Shown in pieces: positions 45,410 through 55,359 of a stretch of 64,000 nucleotides of DNA; the first letter of the stretch is position 1, and the number at the start of each line of letters is the position of its first letter. The notes under the pieces are model-generated. The model was not told the DNA's origin. It saw only the letters and a list, made by a program, of their open reading frames with translations, and searched no databases. Location of the stretch: positions 22,900,761 to 22,964,760 of the forward strand of contig OY754984.1 in assembly GCA_963576475.1 (NCBI GenBank), given 5' to 3'. The stretch comes from Molanna angustata (lineage: Eukaryota > Arthropoda > Insecta > Trichoptera > Molannidae). A program made the position numbers and the translations under genes.

Positions 45410-45990
45410 ACAATCTTATAAGAAAAACAGAGAAAATACACTATGAAAAAAAAAAGACAAAACTAGTAGGTACCTATCTCGACTCACCTTTCAGTGTAAT
45501 ATTATGAAATTTTTATAATTTTATTTTATTGCTACATGGTGATGGTATGAATTAATGAATAATTAAATAATTTATATTATTATGATTATAAATACGAGTA
45601 TGTGACAACCCTGTCGTTTTCTCACCAAAATTACCGCCAGTGAGCATCCTTTGTTTAGATGTATTGTTTAATTATTGCACGTCAAACAAAGAGAGACAAG
45701 ACACACACACATACATACATACACAACAGAAATCTTTTACTTGATCATTCCATGTTGATATGCTCGCTGAATAACTGGAGATTAATAGCCGGTCGCATCG
45801 TTATTAAACTATAATAATATATACTCTTTTATTACTTCAATAGTAATAATTTTATTTGCTTGTTTCCATTTATTTTAATGCCCCGAAAAGATATTGAATA
45901 TGATTTTATACATTACTTATAATGCGGTACTAAATTAAGAAAATGTTAAAATCTCGTTATGGAGGTATTGACCAATAGCAGGGTCTGATA
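45410..45990. other. AT-rich interval without recognised gene
   Basis: It contains a trace of an RTE-like tail (tacatggtgatggtatgaat near 45533) and a short (CA/ACAT)n run at 45700-45722. Nothing else was identified. Confidence 0.35.
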
Positions 45991-46040
45991 TAATCTTAAG
46001 ATGGTATATAACGCTAAATCTAGTGACCGAATACATGATA

Positions 46041-46415
46041 CATTTATTTATTTATTTTATAAATAGACAATACATCATAATAATATATGCTTTGGCATAC
46101 AATACATCATAATATGAAATTCCTGTTTTAAAGTGGCCATATTTGCGTACATACAATTATATAATATATGAGTGCCGTATTTTTACAACAATCACATAAA
46201 AACAAAGAATACAGAAAACAGAAAGAATAGAAAAGAAAGTATCAAAAAAATATAAAATAAAAGTATTTTTTTACAATATACAAAATAAAAATAAAGAAAA
46301 CAGAAGATTGAAAGACTTTAACAATATGGGCAGGTATAATATTACAATATAAACATATTCCTTATATTAGGAGTTTAAAAAAAAAGAAATTTTTTATCTT
46401 TCTTAAAAAAAATAT
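46041..46415 (-). mobile_element. LINE 3' tail inserted in the left TIR region
   Basis: It starts with a TTTA run (46041-46056), as minus-strand LINE tails do here, and continues as A-rich 3' UTR-like sequence with aatacagaaaacagaaagaa. It interrupts acatgata|tattaaaacc, which is continuous in the array units. No coding part. Confidence 0.45.
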
Positions 46416-46420
46416 TTTTA

Positions 46421-47577
46421 AATATTAAAACCGCCTAATGCACTATGAAGTTACGTGTTAGTAAGGGTAACTATACTTATAGGCATATAACGCTAAATCT
46501 AATGACTGAAAACATGATATATTAAAACCGCCTTATGCACTATGAAGTTACGTGTTAGTAAGGGTAACTATACTTATAGGTATATACCGCTAAATCTAGT
46601 GACTGAAAACATGATATATTAAAACCGCCTTTTGCACTATGAAGTTACGTGTTAGTAAGGGTAACTATACTTATAGGCATATAACGCTAAATCTAATGAC
46701 TGAAAACATGATATATTAAAACCGCCTTATGCACTATGAAGTTACGTGTTAGTAAGGGTAACTATACTTATAGGCATATACCGCTAAATCTAGTGACTGA
46801 AAACATTATATATTTAAACCACCTTATGCACTATGAAGTTACATATGTGTTAGTAAGGGTAAATATACTTATAGACATATAACGCTAAATCTTACGACTG
46901 AAAACATGATATATTAAAACCGCCTAATGCACTATGAAGTTATGTGTTAGTAAGGGTAACTATACTTATAGGCATATAACGCTAAATCTAATGATTGAAA
47001 ACATGATATATTAAAACCGCCTAATGCACTATGAAGTTATGTGTTAGTAAGGGTAACTATACTTATAGGCATATAACGCTAAATCTAATGATTGAAAACA
47101 TGATATATTAAAACCGCCTAATGCACTATGAAGTTATGTGTTAGTAAGGGTAACTATACTTATAGGCATATAACGCTAAATCTAATGACTGAAAACATGA
47201 TATATTAAAACCGCCTTATGCACTATGAAGTTACGTGTTAGTAAGGGTAACTATACTTATAGGCATATACCGCTAAATCTAGTGACTGAAAACATTATAT
47301 ATTTAAACCACCTTATGCACTATGAAGTTACATATGTGTTAGTAAGGGTAAATATACTTATAGACATATAACGCTAAATCTTACGACTGAAAACATGATA
47401 TATTAAAACCGCCTAATGCACTATGAAGTTATGTGTTAGTAAGGGTAACTATACTTATAGGCATATAACGCTAAATCTAATGATTGAAAACATGATATAT
47501 TAAAACCGCCTAATGCACTATGAAGTTACGTGTTAGTAAGGGTAACTATACTTATAGGCATTCAACGCTAAATCATA
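46421..47577. repeat. 97-bp minisatellite, 12 units, with 5-unit higher order
   Basis: ccgcc (or ccacc) landmarks fall at 46431, 46528, 46625, 46722, 46819, 46920, 47017, 47114, 47211, 47308, 47409 and 47506. Spacing is 97 bp, except for two 101-bp units (starting 46819 and 47308) carrying an extra catatg-type insertion and ccacc. These two variants are 489 bp apart, and their neighbours match as well, so a five-unit block was duplicated. The unit contains tgcactatgaagttacgtgt, agtaagggtaactatactta and cgctaaatctaRtgactgaa. Confidence 0.95.
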
Positions 47578-47787
47578 AAATCAAAGCGAATGACCAATAA
47601 AGTTTTTTAACTTCGAGTAAATTTTGTTCTTAAAATGCAAAAAAATCAACAAATTTTCGTATTCCGATAATTTAAATTACGTATGAAACTTTTTTAACGC
47701 ACGCGCATACTTCATAGCGCATTGGTCGGTTTTAATATATTATCATGTTATCAGTCACTAGACTTAGCATTATATGTCCTCTTAATA

Positions 47788-49074
47788 TTAGGTCCTTACA
47801 TATGAAATTGGCGTTTTGCCGTACTGGCAACTTTGATCTCAAATATCTTCTCTTTGGTTGGGAATTCAAATTTCAAATTTATACAGCTATTTGCTCATAT
47901 GTTTGTGTTTCGAAAATTATAATTCATTTGTTTTTTCCTCAATTGTTTTTTACCTTTACGTCACTCAGTTTATAAAATGGAAAACTTGAAATATCGCGTT
48001 ATTTACGAATATGAGTTCCACCGTGGCACCAGTGCTGCAGAAATGACTCTAAGGATTAATGATGTGTATGGCGACGGTGCTGCAAAAGAAAACACAGTGC
48101 GTTTTTGGTTCCAACGTTTTCGTTCTGGAAATTTCGACCTGCAGAACAAGCCCCGTGGACGGCCGGAGACCAAAGTTGATAATGAAGAATTGAAGGCTAT
48201 TGTGGAAGCGGATCCATCGCAAACCACGTCCGAGTTAGCTGCAGGCTGCGGTGTTAGTGATAAAACTGTTTTAATCCACTTGAAGCAAATTGGGAAGGTG
48301 AAAAAGCTTGAAAGGTGGGTACCTCACGAATTGAGTGAAGCAAATCAACAAACGCGCGTTGACTGCTGCGTTGCATTACTCAACCGGCACAATAATGAAG
48401 GGATTTTAAATCGAACCATTACCTATGATGAAAAGTGGATCCTGTACGATAAACGAAAGCGCTCATCGCAATGGCTGAACCCTGCCGAACCAGCCAAACC
48501 ATGCCCCAAGCGAAAATTGACTCCAAAAAAGTTACTTGTGAGCGTTTGGTGGACTAGTGCTGGTTTCGTTCACTATAGCTTTCTTAAATCTGGTCAGACG
48601 ATTACGGCAGATGTCTATTGTCAGCAACTGCAAACCATGATGGAAAAGCTAGCTGCTAAACAACTGAGGCTGGTTAATCGCTCTAGGCCACTGCTACTTC
48701 ATGATAACGCTAAACCACACACTGCACAACAGACGGCTACCAAATTAGAGGAGCTTCAATTGGAATGTCTAAGACATCCACCGTACTCTCCGGACCTTGC
48801 CCCAACAGATTACGATTTTTTACGAAATTTGGATAACTTCTTGCAAGGGAAAAAATTCAACTCCGATGGGGCAGTCCAAACCGCCTTCAAAGATTTTATT
48901 GATTCCCGTCCGAATGGTTTTTTTAGTAAAGGGATCGATGAACTACCTATGAGATGGCAAAAGTGCATAGATAGCAATGTTACATAGTTTGATTAAATAA
49001 ATATATTATATTTAAAAAAAATCGATTTTATGTTCCTCCCATACAAAACGCCAATTTCATATGTAAGGACCTAA
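47788..49074 (+). mobile_element. Intact mariner transposon
   Basis: The element is 1287 bp. Its 31-bp TIRs are exact inverted copies (47788-47818 and 49044-49074; they begin ttaggtccttacatatgaaa). TA dinucleotides flank both ends (47786-47787 and 49075-49076), the target used by mariner. One uninterrupted transposase gene lies between them. The left TA is directly next to the TTAA that ends the 46000-47781 element, so mariner landed at that junction. Identical TIRs and an open ORF suggest recent insertion and possible activity. Confidence 0.97.
47977..48987 (+). CDS. Mariner transposase
   Basis: The protein has 336 residues, close to the usual ~345 for mariner transposases, and is expected to act in the nucleus, cutting and rejoining the element at TA sites. 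Residues 1-110 are the two-helix-turn-helix TIR-binding region, with the GRP linker motif at 61-63 and HLKQIGKVKK at 101-110. WVPHEL (114-119) precedes the catalytic domain. The catalytic triad is D151 (TYDEKW), D243 (LLHDNAKPH) and D278 (YSPDLAPTDYDF), exactly 34 residues between the second and third, the DD34D signature. The start chosen is the first Met, and its position fits the family N-terminus. The 3' UTR contains aataaa at 48996-49001. No stop or frameshift is present. Sequence style is nearest to the cecropia/mellifera groups by eye; the subfamily is not certain. Confidence 0.95.
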   Translation: MENLKYRVIYEYEFHRGTSAAEMTLRINDVYGDGAAKENTVRFWFQRFRSGNFDLQNKPRGRPETKVDNEELKAIVEADPSQTTSELAAGCGVSDKTVLIHLKQIGKVKKLERWVPHELSEANQQTRVDCCVALLNRHNNEGILNRTITYDEKWILYDKRKRSSQWLNPAEPAKPCPKRKLTPKKLLVSVWWTSAGFVHYSFLKSGQTITADVYCQQLQTMMEKLAAKQLRLVNRSRPLLLHDNAKPHTAQQTATKLEELQLECLRHPPYSPDLAPTDYDFLRNLDNFLQGKKFNSDGAVQTAFKDFIDSRPNGFFSKGIDELPMRWQKCIDSNVT

Positions 49075-49079
49075 TATAA

Positions 49080-50090
49080 TATATAGGTACCCCATAAGTT
49101 TTGGTAAATACAACTTTTGCAACTTATGTGAATTTTATAAACTCCACTATCTCCAAACTGTTATTAGGTACATACACAATCAAATACTTTGTACTAATGA
49201 CTGATTTATTTATTTATTTAGGTTAAATCTGGACAAAAAACAGCGTTAAGACATAGTACAATACAATAGTAACATCAAGTATTAAGGCCTATTACATTTT
49301 GTCGTTGTGATTAATAGAAAATAATACAATAAGTTTGCAAAAAATCATAAAATATGATCATAGGTTGGTATGTAGGTAAGAGCAACATTTCAAGTTTACA
49401 ATGACTCAAACATAATATTCAACTAAAAGGAAAAAAAAATAAAAGAGAATTTAATACCGTCAAGGTTTCCTATAATAAGCGGTAATAATTGATAACTACT
49501 TCAAAAACATCAAAGCAGACACATAGCTCACATTAAATAGATCAATCAGCAGCTATTCAGCTCAAAATGCCCGTCATAATATAGGTATGTCAACAAAACA
49601 ATTCTCGAAGCGATTTGACATTTCAAATCCATAAAGAAAAGGTCATTGATCAACGTCGTCAGGTGTGTATATGTATTAATTTGATATGACTCGCTTACTT
49701 CGATATTTTAAAAATATTTCGATAAATTATGTACTTATCTGCAAAGAGTAATTATGATAAATCAATACAACTTCCTTTACAATATGTATGTAAAAACAGA
49801 TTCAATGAATATTACATTATGAAGTCAGAGAGATACCCACCCAGATCCAAGAGTAGTTAGCATCATCAGACGAAGATATTATTTCTGGGGGGGTTTGGGA
49901 TCTGATATAATATTCTGCATTTATTATTAGAATTCGAACATAGATCCGTTCCGTTTTATAATGCAGATAATTTCCGGTTGATAATAAGAGAATTAATATT
50001 TCTCAGAAATTCTCAATTTCAATTTCGAGCCAACCCAAATTGTTGTTAATAAATATAACAGATTTCGGAACAATCAAATATTCATAAAAG
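49080..50090. other. AT-rich interval, possible LINE tail at start
   Basis: A TTTA run at 49205-49218 followed by A-rich sequence to about 49450 has the look of a minus-strand LINE 3' UTR, but lacks a diagnostic motif. The rest holds no recognised gene or repeat. Confidence 0.3.
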
Positions 50091-50094
50091 CTAT

Positions 50095-50125
50095 GGCTGC
50101 ACCGCCTTATAATAGTGCTTCGCCT
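50095..50125 (+). repeat. Family A 5' scrap
   Basis: gctgcaccgccttataatag and tgcttc match the first 30 bases of family A (gaggcaccggcttagactag, tgcttc). Nothing further of the family follows. Confidence 0.4.
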
Positions 50126-50637
50126 ATACTTATAATAAATAAAATTATTTAAGTAATTTCAAGAAATAAATCAAATGTTCGTTTCCTATCAGCGCAAAGC
50201 GAGAAACATCAGATACCTATTTCTCAGAAGGTAGGAAATATTGTTTCATGAATTAATTTATTCCATTATCTTTCGATTCATTAATGTTTCACGCATTCAC
50301 AGGTCTTCCTGTATCAGGTGTGAGGGGGACGGATGTACGTCGATTGTATTACTATCTCTTTTTCACTTTTACTATTTGTAGGGTGATCAGGAGATTCGAT
50401 ACACATTTTTTTTCAATGAATGAATTTACCCAAACATAAAAAAATGTTCAACATGTAATCCTTTGATATTTTATGTATCTGGATTGTTGCATTTTATATT
50501 GATCAATTAATAATTAACAAGATACGCATTAATATACTTATTCTTTTGAGCAAATGCACAATGGTAATAATTATAATTGAGTGTTATTATTAAATTTGTT
50601 TTTATTAATATATAATTTTGTACTTATTTTTTTATAA

Positions 50638-50786
50638 ACAGGAGAAATTGATTTAAATTCGTTTCTCACGTTAATATTGCTTCTCTGGGCTGGAAACACT
50701 GATTAGTTAAGAAATTGCCATACAAAAATAAACTCGCCACTTGCGTAGGGTGCAAGGAAGTGTTCATTATTATTATTAATTTTATT
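50638..50786 (+). repeat. S2 SINE, headless copy
   Basis: Matches 20250-20385 closely: aggagaaattgatttaaatt, ctctgggctggaaacactga, aataaactcgccacttgcgt, gtgcaaggaagtgttcatta and an (ATT)n end. The tRNA-like head is absent, as in a 5'-truncated reverse-transcribed copy. Confidence 0.75.
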
Positions 50787-50789
50787 AAT

Positions 50790-51540
50790 AAATGGGCTAT
50801 CACCGTTAATTAAAAAAATATTATTGCTACCAGGTCTTTGCCAATAATTATTGTCACCAAATGCAAATTTAGCGTAGGTACCTTTATATACAGACCACAT
50901 ACGAAATTCAAAATACATTGTAATATATATATACTAATCACGCATGTTGTTCTAGAATCCCTGATTGTTTAAGAACGAACAAAAATCGAAATGCAATCCT
51001 TAAAAAAACATATAGTATGTTTCTTTGTGAACGCTCTGTGGAAGAACGAACGGTAAGTTTATTTATGTTAGCTTTACTTTGCAATTACTACAGGAAAATT
51101 ACTAACACCCTATAGGATATACTACCGCACAAGACACATCGAATGAGCCGTATGGCACACAGCGAAATGGTACAAAACAATATACCAATATAACGACGTA
51201 GAAGGATTCAGATTTGGAACATTTTGGTGAATTAAATTAAAGATATAAGAAACTGAAATAAAATACAAAAAAATAAACAAAGAAGACCATATTTACAAAT
51301 GATACTGGAATATGTAGGAATTGGGTGGAGAGGTATAAAGCAGTTAGGTATTCTGCGTTTCATATCACTGCGTCATTGTCGGTATACTCCTGCGATGTTG
51401 CGGATATGTGTTGTTGAATATATCAGTATCATAAATTGCAAATGGTAAATTACGAGATGTTCGTTGAGACCGATTAGCCGTATTTTTAGAATTTTCGTTC
51501 CATTTGGTCCCGTTCAAATTTGGTGGAGGGGCCAGCGGGA
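50790..51540. other. No recognised gene or repeat
   Basis: AT-rich DNA; a 71-codon minus-strand frame at 50703-50918 partly overlaps the SINE and is not a gene. Confidence 0.4.
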
Positions 51541-52045
51541 AAAGTTAAGATGGTCATATAAATGAAATATTGAAATTTAATAATTTCAAAGTATTTTCGT
51601 TAACACAGTGGAAGTTCATAGTTATAAATAAAATATTTATAAAAATAAATAAAAACACACAGTTTTAATCCACAAAAGGAGTATGACTTTAATGAGCCTG
51701 AGCGCTTTCGCCGAACACAGCCGGCATCAAAAAAAAGGCAGAAATCAAACTTGATGAGTTTGATTTCTGCTTCTGAGGATGCCGGCTGTGTTCGGCGAAA
51801 GCGCTCAGGCTCATTAAAGTCATACTCCTTTTGTGGATTAAAACTGTGTGTTTTTATTTATTTTTATAAATATTTTATTTATAGAAATATTGAAAGATGA
51901 GAATAAACGAAGTCAGAATGATAAGAGAGCATGTACGATGCGATGCATGGATGTGAATGAGCCAAAACGTGTATGTCAAAATAAAAGAGCGTTCGGTTTT
52001 CTCTGCCTATTCCGAATAAAGAAACGGAGTGATGATATGGAGATT
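51540..52045 (+). pseudogene. RTE-type LINE 3' fragment split by a palindromic element
   Basis: Before the insertion, 51528-51575 reads GASGKS, stop, DGHINEILK. After it, 51884 onward reads EILKDENKRSQNDKRACTMR, CMDVNEPKRVCQNKRAFGFL. Joined by eye they follow the C-terminus of the 35734-36541 copy (GRPRKGWHDHVNDILKDGN ... CIRRCMNVDEA). The tail (cctattccgaataaagaaac, ggagtgatgatatgg) is a diverged RTE tail. Stops show it was dead or has decayed since. Confidence 0.75.
51576..51883. mobile_element. 308-bp nested palindromic insertion with 12-bp TSD
   Basis: GAAATATTGAAA at 51564-51575 and 51884-51895 is a target-site duplication within an RTE relic. The insert consists of 47 bp, then a 106-bp arm (51623-51728), a 49-bp spacer and an exact inverted 106-bp arm (51778-51883). 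The spacer holds its own 13-bp perfect hairpin (gcagaaatcaaac / gtttgatttctgc, 51739-51771). At the spacer/right arm edge, ctgaggatgccggctgtgtt and cggcgaaagc form a CUGANGA - stem - GAAA arrangement like a hammerhead core. Inverted terminal parts, variable-length TSD and this motif suggest a Penelope-like remnant, as an inference. Confidence 0.75.
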
Positions 52046-52049
52046 TGGC

Positions 52050-52655
52050 CAAAGTCTAATGATGGGATTCAGCAAGAAAATCGGCAAACTCTTTGATTAA
52101 CAGTTCAGCGGATATTTTTTACCACGTCGCTCTATTTTAATGATCCGACTAAAAGGGAGTACTTCAAGGGTGGTCCAATATAAGTTTTGTCAAGTTCTGA
52201 CTATCGAACTCTTCAATTTGTTATAGTAGTAGTAAATGGGCGAATAATTCTTTGCCACGTCAAGCGATACTTGTAGTTGGTTTTCTTGACGCCATTTTGT
52301 GCTCCGATTCCACAGGATGGGTCGTTTTGGCGATACTGCGCCGAAAGTATAGGGTGCGCTACCTGATCTTGATTTAATATTAATGAACCTATGCAAAGCA
52401 GATTGGAAATTTGGACCGTGTAACAAATTGCCTAATTAGATATGCATACATTAATTAATACGTTTCGAGGGGAGGAATCTGTATCTGTTAGGAGGTGTTT
52501 TAAGATTTGCCAAGATCAAAGTGCTATCTTTGTGTACATTTCAAGAATCTTATCATATCATCTACGCGAATTTCATCGTGAAGCTTCAAATCGATGACGG
52601 CTGAGAGCTTGGAAGAACGAATATGATAAAGACGAAGGGTGTTATGTAAATAGGC
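52050..52655. other. No recognised gene or repeat
   Basis: A 78-codon minus-strand frame (52190-52426) resembles no family. Base composition is less AT-biased than average. Nothing else was seen. Confidence 0.35.
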
Positions 52656-52659
52656 TATG

Positions 52660-53420
52660 TGCTCTTCTGAAATGAGTCACAAGCCACAGCGACGTCACAA
52701 CTAAGGCAAGAAAATAAATATTCTATTTTCTAACGAATATGATACACCACTTATATTGACTGACGAGGTCTTAAGTTATTTTTGTCTTGTTCTGAAATGA
52801 ATCACAAGTAAATGATGACACTACAAACACAAAAAAGGAAATTTGATTTCCTAATTAATATGGTAAGTTTGACACTTGTTTTACCTTACTAACGAAGTCT
52901 TAAATATGTTTTATCTTCGTCTGAAATGAGTCAAAAGCCACAAGACAAGGAAATAGTAATTGGATTTGCAAATGAATATGGTACAATACTACGTCTTTTG
53001 AAGTGAGTCACACGTCACAATAATGATATCGCAAAGGATAGAAAAAGCAAAGGATCGACATAATGGTGCAACACTAGAGGTGTTAGAATATCTTTGATTT
53101 TCTTCTGACGTGAGTCACAAGTCACAATGCTGAAATAGAAATAGTTTTTCGATTTACAAAATGGCACATAATCGTGCAACACTTAGAGGTCTAAGAGTAT
53201 TTTTAATCACCTTCTGAAGTGAGTCACAAGTCACAATGATGACTTCACAAAGGATAGAAAAAGTAATAGGTATAATTTACAAAATGTTGCAATACTGACG
53301 AGGTCATCGAAAATTTTTAGTCTCTTTCTGATGTCAGTTACAAGTCACAGTGACGACATTGCAAAGACAAGAAATATATAAATTATTTTTTTAAATCTTG
53401 GTACATAATATGTAACACTT
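52660..53420. repeat. Degenerate ~110-bp tandem repeat carrying TGAGTCA motifs
   Basis: Seven diverged units are anchored on ctgaaatgagtcacaagtca-like sequence. TGAGTCA (or one-base variants) occurs at 52673, 52798, 52927, 53004, 53111, 53220 and about 53332. Intervals are 125, 129, 77, 107, 109 and 112 bp. Between anchors the units share catcgcaaagga-, acaaaatggt- and cttagaggtctt-like blocks. The divergence indicates an old array, yet the TGAGTCA core (an AP-1-like site) is retained in five units. It is non-coding. Confidence 0.75.
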
Positions 53421-53559
53421 AATTGTAGGTACCTACACAATTTATTTTGCCAGTACAAATGGCAGACTTATTGCCTATTGGCAAAATCTTACAGACAATC
53501 ATTGAAATATTGTGGAACACAACTTTAGGGTTATATAAAAATCTGATTACCAAATGATA

Positions 53560-53600
53560 TGTTTCGTTCACCTATAGCACAAGCATTTATTCATTTTCAT
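53560..53600 (+). repeat. S1 SINE body fragment
   Basis: gtttcgttcacctatagcac and aagcatttattcatttt match the S1 body only. Confidence 0.5.
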
Positions 53601-53660
53601 CCTCACAACGATCGTTTTAGCTGATAAAATCAAATTGTCATTTGACAGGTTATAGAATAA

Positions 53661-53788
53661 GGGTCGTATTACGAAATTTATTTAAGAATATTGTAAGAAA
53701 AAGTTGAGGTCCCGTAAACATTATTCTCGCAGTACGGGACCTTATCTTTTTCTTAGGTTTTTCTCAAATAACTCTTGTAATACGACCC
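53661..53788. mobile_element. 128-bp foldback MITE with TAA TSD
   Basis: The left end gggtcgtattacgaaattta is matched by the inverted right end (gtaatacgaccc). The inverted repeats extend with interruptions over about 58 bp each (aggtcccgta / tacgggacct near the centre). TAA at 53658-53660 and 53789-53791 is a 3-bp TSD of the TWA type used by PIF/Harbinger elements. It has no coding capacity. Confidence 0.8.
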
Positions 53789-53799
53789 TAAGTCATAAA

Positions 53800-54465
53800 T
53801 GCAAGGAGAGTAACAAAAACACTTACATTTGGCGAAATATATTTTGCAATATTAAAAAATATTATGAATATCGAAAAAAAATGGCCAATGAAATCAACGG
53901 ATTAAATTTTATGAATTCCCCGGTGTGACTTGTTTAAAGAGTATTATTTTGGGATCCAAATGCTCCCTTTGACCGTTGTGTTTTTTGTTAAACTCTCCGA
54001 AACCGACATGGCGAGTTTTTTTTAACGCGTTGTTAGCATATTCGCACCTGTTTTAAAATTCATTTATACACTTTTGATTTGGGAGCGGAGTGTGGGGGGT
54101 GGTATCAATAAAACCAGCGTAAAGAGATTTTCCCGCCAAATAATACCGCGCGAGAGAGGGGCGAAATACGGAATATAATGATTTTGAATTTGGAACGATT
54201 CAGTCGGTGCTAACGAATCCTCTATGAATTGATTAAAATCTGAATTCAGAACCGATATTCAATTTAATATTTAAATTAGGAACACTCGTCGTGATGTTCC
54301 TACGTGTGTAAATAATGATCCAACAGGTTTCAAAATGCACGTTTGAATTTGGAATTGGAACGACAATTTAAAACAATGTTCTTTATAAATTTGGAAGTCA
54401 TTTCGAATTTTTTACGATTAATCCATTGGTAAATATTTTTTAACATTGGTATTACAAGAATCGTT
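53800..54465. other. No recognised gene or repeat
   Basis: Mixed-composition DNA including GC-richer patches near 54070-54170 (gattttcccgccaaataata, cgcgcgagagaggggcg). A related-looking tggcgggaaactggtgtggc lies at 57453. No gene was identified. Confidence 0.35.
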
Positions 54466-54469
54466 TTAA

Positions 54470-54904
54470 ACTGTGATTCACCGGCGTAGAATAGTGCTCT
54501 CACTATTTTTTAGTATCGTCGTTTTCGGGTGTCCCGTAAGAGATGGATGGGTAGGTAATCGAAAATACAACAGGCAAATTAAAAACATCTCACAAATTAC
54601 AGATATAAAGTGCACTACCCATTCTGAATGACACCATTTTTAATTTTTATTTTTTTTTTGTACATCATATAAGCAAATGTACTTATGCACAGGCGAGCTT
54701 ATAGCCACCAGGCGATTTCTTCCAGCCAACCAGAATACAAAGTAAAGTGACAAAATGATATGTGTGTAAATCAACAAAAGAATGAAATGATAAAATAAAA
54801 GAAATGATACATTTAACGAAGAAAAAAATAAAAAAAAAAAAAACAAAAATAAAAACACTTCATAGTAAAAAAGGACACCTGTCGCTAGTTACCCCACATT
54901 GTGT
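54470..54904 (+). repeat. Family A copy split by a LINE tail
   Basis: Family A runs at 54470-54637 (ctgtgattcaccggcgtaga ... cattctgaatgac) and resumes at 54873-54904 (aggacacctgtcgctagtta, ccccacattgtg). The intervening sequence is a minus-strand LINE 3' end. Confidence 0.7.
54638..54872 (-). mobile_element. LINE 3' UTR inserted into family A
   Basis: Its minus strand contains tctggttggctggaagaaat, cgcctggtggctataagctc and gtacatttgcttatatgatg, and ends in an A/T-rich tail at 54638-54660. The same LINE family tail is at 13370-13640, where it also carries tcatatcaaaaaaagga-like sequence at its upstream limit. Confidence 0.65.
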
Positions 54905-55023
54905 ATGTTTATGTGTATGTTTTTTTGCAGTCGTTCGTTTGAAATTTTTGTCTAATTAAAAAAAATGTTTATTTTATGTACCTACCTAAGTAACACACAC
55001 TTTTAATAAATACATAATATTCA

Positions 55024-55270
55024 TACATACCATCACGCCATGTCCCTCACGGGGTAGGCAGAGAAAACCGAACGTCATATTTTTCTATCTTGACACACAT
55101 TCATCGCCTCATCGACATTCATACATCGTCTTTTACATGTTCGTCTGTTGTTCACGCTTCTTACATTTACATCTTTCAGAATATCGTTCACATGGTCGTG
55201 CCGTCCTTTCTTGGGCGCCCCCGACCTCTTACCCCCGTGAGAGACGTGGCGTGATGGTATGTATGTATGT
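55024..55270. pseudogene. Two RTE 3' ends tail-facing (inverted pair)
   Basis: Positions 55024-55230 are the minus-strand RTE end: tcacgccatgtccctcacgg, ggtaggcagagaaaaccgaa, then the reverse of the CMNVDEA and HDHVNDIL region. At 55231 the sequence flips to the plus-strand tail (acccccgtgagagacgtggc, gtgatggtatg and (TATG)n). The two share no coding continuity, so this is an inversion or twin-priming-like product. Confidence 0.65.
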
Positions 55271-55279
55271 ACAAAATAT

Positions 55280-55350
55280 TCACAAATATATTACACACTG
55301 ACGGGCTTATTGCCGTAAAGCAATTTCTTCCAACCAGCCAGTAATATTTT
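55280..55350 (-). mobile_element. LINE tail scrap
   Basis: cacactgacgggcttattgc, cgtaaagcaatttcttccaa and ccagcc are the minus-strand LINE 3' UTR block also seen at 13400-13450. Confidence 0.55.
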
Positions 55351-55359
55351 CAATCGTTT

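Larger units (their letters stand above)
46000..47781. mobile_element. TTAA-flanked TIR element with internal minisatellite
   Basis: TTAA flanks both ends (45996-45999 and 47782-47785). The left end reads gatggtatataacgctaaat, tagtgaccgaatacatgata. The right end read inward reads gaggacatataatgctaagt, tagtgactgataacatgata, tattaaaaccgac and atgcgctatgaagt, so the TIR is about 75 bp. The interior holds a LINE tail (46041-46415) and a 12-copy 97-bp array (46421-47577) whose unit includes the terminal sequence itself. There is no transposase. TTAA target sites are typical of piggyBac-type transposases, but the terminal bases (GA rather than CC) are not the usual piggyBac ends, so the superfamily is unresolved. 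Confidence 0.75.

Noticed and set aside
46421..47577. CRISPR-like regular spacing
   Set aside because: Units are contiguous 97-bp near-identical repeats with no unique spacers, in a eukaryotic setting; it is a minisatellite.
46000..47781. Firm assignment to piggyBac
   Set aside because: TTAA flanks fit, but the terminal bases are not the usual piggyBac ends and no transposase is present, so only the target preference is claimed.
48003..48227. Minus-strand open frame within the mariner
   Set aside because: Antisense shadow of the transposase reading frame.
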